Shown here: in pieces, positions 6,549 to 10,685 of the stretch
Position numbering within the stretch: position 1 is the stretch's first letter
Layout of the letters: each line of letters opens with the position of its first letter
Assembly: GCA_937889645.1 (NCBI GenBank)
Contig: CALBZE010000146.1
Span: 1 to 10,685, forward strand
From: an uncultured bacterium
GTDB taxonomy: Bacteria; Gemmatimonadota; Gemmatimonadetes; Longimicrobiales; RSA9
Length of the DNA: 10,685 nucleotides
Direction: 5' to 3'
Made by a program: the position numbers and the translations under genes
The notes under the pieces: generated by a model
Databases searched by the model: none
Told to the model about the DNA's origin: nothing
Seen by the model: the letters and a program-made list of their open reading frames with translations, nothing else

Positions 6549-7082
6549 ATGCCGTCGGAGATCACTCTCGAGTCTGGTTTCTCGGTGTTCGTCGACCGCA
6601 TGCGCGCCTACCTAGAGGCGCATCAGGTCGACGCCGAGTTCCTCGCCGGCTGGCTGCAGCGCCCGAAGCAGGGCACGCGAGCGGGCGGAAACCGCATCGT
6701 GGTCGCGCCGTCCGATGAGGGTGGCCGCGGAGGAAGGATCCTTCCGCCGAAGGGTCCAGGCGTGCGCGTCACCGAGACGCAAGCATGGCGCCCGTTGGCG
6801 TGTTGGGAGATCGATCTCGCCTGCTACGTCTGGGCGACGGACAAGACCTCCGAGGAGGATCAAGTCAGCGCGACGTTCCGGCTCATGCAGTGGGCGATGC
6901 GCGCGATCGCGAACGCGAGCGACGGGCATCACACGTTCGGCGATACGACGTGGACGCGTCCGGAGACGCTCACGCAGCTTGGCCGTGAGCTGAAACTGAC
7001 GTTCACGCTGCGCACGCACGTGATCGATGTCCCGTGGGACCTCACAGGCCCGCTCTCGCCGAACATCGTGCGCGAACCGTGA
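6549..7082 (+). CDS. Gp37-like / tail terminator-like protein
   Basis: The 177-residue protein has an N-terminal helix (FSVFVDRMRAYLEAH, 11-25), NRIVVAPSDE (48-57) and a glycine-rich loop (GGRGGRILPPKGPG, 58-71). The core is RPLACWEIDLACYVWATDKTSEEDQVSATFRLMQWAMRAIANAS (81-124), and the C-terminus is beta-rich (ELKLTFTLRTHVIDVPW, 147-163). The strand, 'W.D......E...YR...W..RAI' helix and strand order is typical of phage tail-terminator/minor tail proteins that cap the tail tube, and of the slot held by gp37 (DUF1834) in Mu-like phages. The exact family is not certain. GGAGGG (6539-6544) lies 4 nt before ATG 6549, 1 nt after the preceding stop. Its stop TGA (7080-7082) is inside junction repeat copy 3 and is in the same frame as the sheath gene. 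Confidence 0.6.
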   Translation: MPSEITLESGFSVFVDRMRAYLEAHQVDAEFLAGWLQRPKQGTRAGGNRIVVAPSDEGGRGGRILPPKGPGVRVTETQAWRPLACWEIDLACYVWATDKTSEEDQVSATFRLMQWAMRAIANASDGHHTFGDTTWTRPETLTQLGRELKLTFTLRTHVIDVPWDLTGPLSPNIVREP

Positions 7083-7096
7083 CGCCTTCTTTTGTG
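7079..7096 (+). repeat. Junction repeat copy 3 (gp37-like/sheath)
   Basis: GTGACGCCTTCTTTTGTG is identical to copy 2. The TGA of the gp37-like gene (7080-7082) is part of it, and the sheath ATG 7110 lies 14 nt past TTGT. Unlike copies 1 and 2, the GTG-initiated frame through the repeat meets no early stop. This argues that the nucleotide sequence itself, not a conserved short peptide, is what is kept. Confidence 0.88.
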
Positions 7097-7109
7097 CCGC
7101 CAGATAGGC

Positions 7110-8573
7110 ATGCTGCCCCGCCTGACGTATCAGCGCGCCGACGGCAACACGGGCGCTGGACGGGCCTCGCCCATAGGAACGTTCGCGATCATCGCGGCAT
7201 CGGCGGCCGGAGTCCCGGCCAAGCCGACGAGCGCGACGACGAAGGCGCAGGCGCTCGCCTCGTTTGGTCACGGCGAGCTCTCCGAGCTCGGAGCATACAT
7301 GCTCGAGGTCGGTCGCAAGCCGGTCGTGCTCGTCAAGTGCGACGCATCGACGGACGGGACGTACAGTACGATCGACGTGACCGGTGCGCCGCAGGCTGGC
7401 GCGGCGACGATCACCGCCGGCTCGACGAAGCCGCTCGACCGGTTCCGCGTGGTCATCCGATTCCCGAAGGGCGGAACGGTCGGTGCTGCCGGCATCCGCT
7501 ACGCCGTGAGCCTCGACGGCGGCAAGACGTTCTCCGCAGATCGGGCGCTCGGCACGGACGACGAGATCGTCATCCCGGACACGGGCATCACGATCGAGCT
7601 CGGTTCGGGAGACATCGCCGACGGGCAGGAGGTCGCCTTCACGACGACGGGGCCGAAGGCGTCGCTTTCGGATCTGCTCCCGTGCCTCGAGGCGCTCAAG
7701 AACACCGGGCTGCAGTACGAAGCCATCCTGATCGGGTCCGTCGAGGCGGACGCGACGATCATCAATGGCGTCCGCACCGCGCTGAACGGATTCATGGCTC
7801 GCGGGCTCAGCAAGCGCGCGATCCTGAACGTGCGTCCGTACCAGCCCGACGACGAGTCGGCACAGGACTACATCGACGAGCTCGAGGTCATCAGCAACGC
7901 GGCGAGGACGGGCACGCGCGTCGACGTCTGCGCGGACGGTGGGTACGTCGCTTCGCCGATCCGTGGGATCAGCATGTGGCGGCCGACGTCGCTCGCGCTC
8001 GCTGGCCGAATCGCCAAGATCAGCATCGGCACGGACGCCGCTTACGTGGCAGACGGGCCGGTCGACGGATTCGCGATCGTAGACGACGACGGAACGCCCG
8101 TCTGCTGGGACGAGGACGCGACGCCGGGGCTCGACGATCTCGGATACGTGACGTTGCGTACGTTCCCGCGCCGTGCTGGCGCCTTCATCGGCAACCCGCG
8201 CGTGTTCTCGCCAATCGGTTCGGACTTCGTGTTCGATCAACAGGAGCGATGCATGTGCGTCGCCGAGGAGCGATCGTGGGATTTCCTCACTGAGGAGTTG
8301 AGCTCGCGAAAGCGCAAGGACCCGAAGCCCGGCCCGAACGGAGAGGTGTATCTGCTCGAGGCCGACGTGGCCGAGATCGAGCAACGAGGCACGCTCGACC
8401 TCAAGTCCGTGCTGCGTGGCGAGGTGGACGACGTGCGTCTGACTCTGTCGCGCGTCGACGACGTCGGCTCCAACGACGGCGCCATCGTGACAGCGACCAT
8501 CGAGATTTCGAGCCTCGTCTACATCAAGGGGTTTGCCGTGACGAGCCGCTTCGTCCGGAGCTTCAATATCTGA
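7110..8573 (+). CDS. Contractile tail sheath protein
   Basis: The sheath wraps the tail tube and contracts to drive it through the host envelope; its presence makes this a myovirus-type phage. The protein has 487 residues from ATG 7110. The N-terminal part (RASPIGTFAIIAASAAGVP, 18-36) resembles sheath N-termini. Residues about 80-185 form a beta-rich, Gly/Asp-rich inserted domain (AGIRYAVSLDGGKTF, GTDDEIVIPDTGITIELGSG). The central alpha/beta core includes LLPCLEALKNTGLQYEAILIGS (189-210), ISMWRPTSLALAGRIAKISIG (287-307) and GYVTLRTFPRRAGAFIGNPR (345-364). The C-terminus carries the subunit-linking strands (GAIVTATIEISSLVYIKGFAVTSRF). It is closer in feel to the DUF2586 type of sheath than to classic Mu gpL, a pattern judgement only. 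In-frame TTG 7092 inside the junction repeat is a less likely start. Only a weak AGG (7106-7108) precedes ATG 7110. Confidence 0.78.
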   Translation: MLPRLTYQRADGNTGAGRASPIGTFAIIAASAAGVPAKPTSATTKAQALASFGHGELSELGAYMLEVGRKPVVLVKCDASTDGTYSTIDVTGAPQAGAATITAGSTKPLDRFRVVIRFPKGGTVGAAGIRYAVSLDGGKTFSADRALGTDDEIVIPDTGITIELGSGDIADGQEVAFTTTGPKASLSDLLPCLEALKNTGLQYEAILIGSVEADATIINGVRTALNGFMARGLSKRAILNVRPYQPDDESAQDYIDELEVISNAARTGTRVDVCADGGYVASPIRGISMWRPTSLALAGRIAKISIGTDAAYVADGPVDGFAIVDDDGTPVCWDEDATPGLDDLGYVTLRTFPRRAGAFIGNPRVFSPIGSDFVFDQQERCMCVAEERSWDFLTEELSSRKRKDPKPGPNGEVYLLEADVAEIEQRGTLDLKSVLRGEVDDVRLTLSRVDDVGSNDGAIVTATIEISSLVYIKGFAVTSRFVRSFNI

Positions 8574-8581
8574 GGTGATCG

Positions 8582-9052
8582 ATGCTCCCTCCTAATCCGA
8601 TCATCGGCGGCCACGTCTACAACTGGTATGAGTGCAAGTTCTCCTTCGACACCCTCGTGGTCGAGGGCGTCATCGAGGTCACCGGGACGAAGGAGAAGAT
8701 CGAGCAGTCACCGCAGTATGGGACGGGCCGTGAGCCGATCGACCTCGCTACGGGGCATGTCGAGTACGACCCGATCACTGTGACCATGTACGCGTACGAG
8801 TGGCAGAGGGTGAAGGCCTACCTGACCGCGAAGTCGCTCGGACGTGGCTACGGACACGCGAAGTTCATGTTCACCGTCATGGCGACGGGGAACCCGATCA
8901 CGGGCGCGCCGCCGGTCGGTGACGTCTGGGAGTGCAAGGTTTCGGAGGTCGGGAAGGAGTTCAGCCAAGGGCCCGACGGCAACCGAGTCGAGGTCACCCT
9001 GCAGCCGATGCGCCATCGCGATCTCGACGGCATGTCGATCCACAACTTCTGA
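8582..9052 (+). CDS. Tail tube protein
   Basis: This product is probably the inner tube through which DNA passes. It is encoded directly after the sheath, the order seen in nearly all contractile-tailed phages. The 156 residues are mostly beta strands: an N-terminal YNWYECKFSFDTLVVEGVIEVTGTKE (13-38), a glycine loop QYGTGREPIDLATGHVEYDPITVTMYAYEW (45-74) and a C-terminal pair VWECKVSEVGKEFSQGPDGNRVEVTLQPM (115-143). The first segment resembles the 'F....V.GI.evtg' hairpin that lines tube lumens. A single helix (WQRVKAYLTAKS, 74-85) is as expected for the tube fold. GAGGTG (8572-8577) overlaps the sheath stop and lies 4 nt before ATG 8582. Confidence 0.78.
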   Translation: MLPPNPIIGGHVYNWYECKFSFDTLVVEGVIEVTGTKEKIEQSPQYGTGREPIDLATGHVEYDPITVTMYAYEWQRVKAYLTAKSLGRGYGHAKFMFTVMATGNPITGAPPVGDVWECKVSEVGKEFSQGPDGNRVEVTLQPMRHRDLDGMSIHNF

Positions 9053-9060
9053 GGCGAGCC

Positions 9061-9522
9061 ATGGCGGAGAGCGAGAAGAGCCCGGCGGACATCCTCGCGG
9101 AGCTCGAGAGGCAGGTCGAAGCAAGGAAGGCGGAGGTCCTCGGATCGGATCCGGAGACGGCCCGGAAGATCGAGGAGGCGAAGGCGGATCTCGAGTACCT
9201 CGATCTCGTCCAGCGGTTCAGCAAGCTCGGCAAGCAGGGGCAGAAGTTCGCGATCGTCGACGTCAGCGCGCACGGAAAGGGCTTCATCGTGCTCGTGACA
9301 GGCCCGAAGGCGGAGCTGCATCACAAGACGCTGGCGCATCTCGTGAAAGAGGACAGTGTCACGCCCGAGCAGGTACTTGCGATCGTTCGCGAGTACGTGA
9401 AGCACCCGTCGGTCGAGGCGTTCGACGCGATAGTCGCTGAGACGCCGTCGGTCGTGGACGTGTGTCTGGCGGCCATCCACGATCTCTGGGGCGCTCGCGC
9501 GAAGATCCGCCAGGAAAAATAG
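9061..9522 (+). CDS. Tail assembly chaperone, short (0-frame) form
   Basis: The 153-residue protein lies between tail tube and tape measure genes, the place held by lambda G and Mu gp41 in other phages. Tail assembly chaperones coat the tape measure protein and recruit tube subunits, and are not kept in the virion. The N-terminus is charged and helical (SPADILAELERQVEARKAEVL, PETARKIEEAKADL). A small alpha/beta middle follows (QKFAIVDVSAHGKGFIVLVTGPKAE, 61-85), then a helical C-terminal half (TPEQVLAIVREYVKHPSVEAFDAIVAETPSVVDVCLAAIHDLWG). The frame ends with CAG GAA AAA TAG, an A-run directly before the stop, next to an open -1 frame. GAGG (9051-9054) lies 6 nt before ATG 9061, within the end of the tube gene. 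Confidence 0.75.
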   Translation: MAESEKSPADILAELERQVEARKAEVLGSDPETARKIEEAKADLEYLDLVQRFSKLGKQGQKFAIVDVSAHGKGFIVLVTGPKAELHHKTLAHLVKEDSVTPEQVLAIVREYVKHPSVEAFDAIVAETPSVVDVCLAAIHDLWGARAKIRQEK

Positions 9523-9749
9523 CGAGCCGAGCGAGGGCGGCTGTAGAAAAACCCTCGCGAGACTTGGAGGCCTTCCGAGCGCTCCTCCTCCCGGATCCTG
9601 ATCCGAGCGATCCGGAAGCGGAGGATGAGGCGAGGCAGGTCGGATTGCTCCTGCGCGCCGTCGAGTTCGAGTGGCTGCGGTCGGCGGCGCAGTCGCTCAA
9701 GCGCATCGAGGCCATCCTCGAGGCCGTCTGCCTGAAGACGAGGACGTGA
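9061..9749 (+). CDS. Tail assembly chaperone, predicted -1 frameshift fusion
   Basis: If ribosomes slip back one base on the A-run at 9515-9519, the first 153 residues continue as IASRARAAVEKPSRDLEAF for 76 more codons to TGA 9747-9749, giving a 229-residue product. This matches the lambda G/GT arrangement, in which the longer form contacts the tape measure protein. The added part is plausible protein: PDPDPSDPEAEDEARQVGLLLRAVEFEWLRSAAQSLKRIEAIL. The -1 frame is open only from 9441, so the slip must occur between 9441 and 9522. The extension has no good start of its own: ATG 9462 lies inside the first gene with no clear ribosome site, and TTG 9564 lacks one. The slip site is not a classic XXXYYYZ heptamer, so efficiency is uncertain. 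Confidence 0.65.
9515..9558 (+). promoter_or_regulatory. Putative -1 frameshift signal: A-run, stop and hairpin
   Basis: A5 (9515-9519) is read as GAA AAA just before TAG (9520-9522). Slipping AAA back one base keeps perfect pairing for the lysine tRNA. Eleven nucleotides after the run, GCGAGGG (9531-9537) can pair with CCCTCGC (9552-9558) around a 14-nt loop, a seven-pair GC-rich stem. A slip run, a stop and a stimulatory structure together are the expected layout for programmed frameshifting. The spacing is slightly long, and the preceding GAA codon would mispair in the -1 frame. Confidence 0.6.
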
Positions 9750-10685
9750 TGGCAAGTGGCGTCCGTGAGACGAAGTGGGTCGTCACGATCGACGGCAACG
9801 TCCAGGAGGCTAGCTCCGAGACCGTCGACGCCCTCAAGGCTATGGCCTCGGAGTACGAGCGCAACAAGAAAGCGCTCGATCAGCTCAACTCGGCGCTCAA
9901 GGCGACCGGCAAGGGAAACGCCGAGGTCACGAAGTCGATCAAGAAGCAGATCGAGCAGATCAAGGCCCGTCAAGCCGTGCTGACGCAGTCGGCGGCGAAG
10001 TACGGGCACAGCATCACCTCGATCATCAAGCAGGCGAAGAAGGAGGCTGCCGAGCGCGAGAAGTTCGCGAAGAAGATCGCGGCTGTCGAGGCGAAGGCGT
10101 ACGGGATGCTCGGCGGCAAGCTCGGAGCGCTCCGAGGTCGCTTCCTCGAGTACCGCGAGCTCGTGAGCCAGGAGGGGGGACGATCGGCACTGCTGAAGGC
10201 GAGCCTGACGGGCGCTGCGAGCGCCGCCGTGTCGCTGTCCACCGCGGCGACGATGGCGGGCGTAGCTCTCGGCATCGGCCTCGCTGGCGCGGCCGCAGCG
10301 GCGACGGCGAGCCTCACGAAATGGGTCGTCCTCACGGCAAGCAGCCGGCAGCAGACGATGCTGCAGATGCAGGCTTGGGTCCGCACGAGCGAGAACGCGC
10401 GGAACCTCGCCGACCAGGTCGACGCGCTCGCGATGAAGGTCCCAACGGCGACGCGCGAGCTCGAGAAGCTCGCGATCGAGCTCCGTCAGAGCGGGCTTCG
10501 CGGCGGGACTCTGGTCGATTCGCTGAACGCGGTCGGGCAAGCGTCGGCGGCGCTCGGAGACCAGGCCGGCGCGAAGATTCAGGAGTTCCTCACGCGGTAC
10601 CAGCGCCTCGGGGTTCTCCAGATCAACCCGGTGGAGATGTACGGCACGGGGCTCGACTTCGACGACGTCGCCGGGGCTCTCGCGA
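9749..10685 (+). CDS. Tape measure protein, N-terminal part (runs off the window)
   Basis: The frame is open from ATG 9749 to the window edge (312 codons visible). The tape measure protein sets tail length, is threaded inside the tube, and is usually the longest tail gene. The visible part starts MASGVRETKWVVTIDGNVQ and then forms a long Lys/Glu/Ala-rich coiled-coil region (about 28-130, for example TKSIKKQIEQIKARQAVL). A hydrophobic Ala/Gly-rich segment at about 155-188 (AASAAVSLSTAATMAGVALG) could span a membrane during DNA injection. More helices follow (QMQAWVRTSENARNLADQVDALAMKV, 206-231). TGATG links it to the end of the frameshifted chaperone frame (TGA 9747-9749), so the two are translationally coupled. 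GAGGA (9740-9744) lies 4 nt upstream. The gene is cut by the window, not truncated by mutation. Confidence 0.85.
   Translation, partial: MASGVRETKWVVTIDGNVQEASSETVDALKAMASEYERNKKALDQLNSALKATGKGNAEVTKSIKKQIEQIKARQAVLTQSAAKYGHSITSIIKQAKKEAAEREKFAKKIAAVEAKAYGMLGGKLGALRGRFLEYRELVSQEGGRSALLKASLTGAASAAVSLSTAATMAGVALGIGLAGAAAAATASLTKWVVLTASSRQQTMLQMQAWVRTSENARNLADQVDALAMKVPTATRELEKLAIELRQSGLRGGTLVDSLNAVGQASAALGDQAGAKIQEFLTRYQRLGVLQINPVEMYGTGLDFDDVAGALA

Noticed and set aside
6612..8384. Long - strand open frame (590 codons) opposite connector and sheath genes
   Set aside because: Arg/Asp-rich composition with no motif, fully covered by well-supported + strand genes; a shadow of GC-rich codon use.
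1..10685. Gene transfer agent or headless contractile injection particle
   Set aside because: Terminase, portal, protease, scaffold and capsid together with sheath and tube indicate a full phage. Nothing seen is specific to gene transfer agents, and a headless device would lack the capsid and terminase genes.
1..10685. CRISPR arrays, tRNA genes, insertion sequences, defence genes
   Set aside because: No regularly spaced repeat, cloverleaf-like segment, transposase motif or terminal inverted repeat was seen. The only repeated element is the three-copy junction motif, and its spacing is irregular.

Overview
This window is a block of virion-assembly genes from a contractile-tailed (myovirus-type) bacteriophage or prophage. 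All genes lie on the + strand in one tightly packed run. Third codon positions are strongly G/C, and the GC-rich sequence leaves long open frames on the opposite strand that are not genes. The composition points to a GC-rich bacterial host; a myxobacterium or another GC-rich proteobacterium or actinobacterium would fit. No host gene, tRNA, integrase or attachment site is present, so the host cannot be fixed, nor can a free phage be told from a prophage.

Layout. DNA packaging: the tail end of an unidentified upstream gene (to 101) and the large terminase subunit (86-1822). Head: a Mu gp29-like portal (1858-3144), a Mu gpI-like prohead protease starting at TTG (3141-3725), an acidic coiled-coil scaffold (3754-4209), a small head decoration/cement protein (4218-4613) and a Mu gpT-like major capsid protein (4672-5610), followed by a strong terminator-like hairpin (about 5627-5666). 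Connector: a gp36-like (DUF1320) protein, a tail-completion-like protein and a gp37/tail-terminator-like protein (5682-7082). Tail: sheath (7110-8573), tube (8582-9052), a tail assembly chaperone pair apparently joined by a -1 ribosomal frameshift (9061-9749), and the start of the tape measure protein (9749 to the window edge, cut off).

The genes follow assembly order. The portal nucleates a scaffolded procapsid, the protease matures it, the decoration protein stabilises it, the terminase fills it, the connector proteins close it, and a sheath/tube tail whose length is set by the tape measure protein is attached. The head genes are Mu-like, but the Mu gp30/F minor head gene normally found between portal and protease is missing, and protease and scaffold are separate genes.

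The most unusual signal is a short T/C-rich repeat, GTGAYGCCTTCTTTTGTR. It occurs three times (1819, 3722, 7079), each time laid exactly over the TGA stop of one gene and just before the start of the next (portal, scaffold, sheath). Those three starts lack a good Shine-Dalgarno sequence, whereas almost all other genes here have one. It looks like a phage-specific stop/start-associated element of unknown function.
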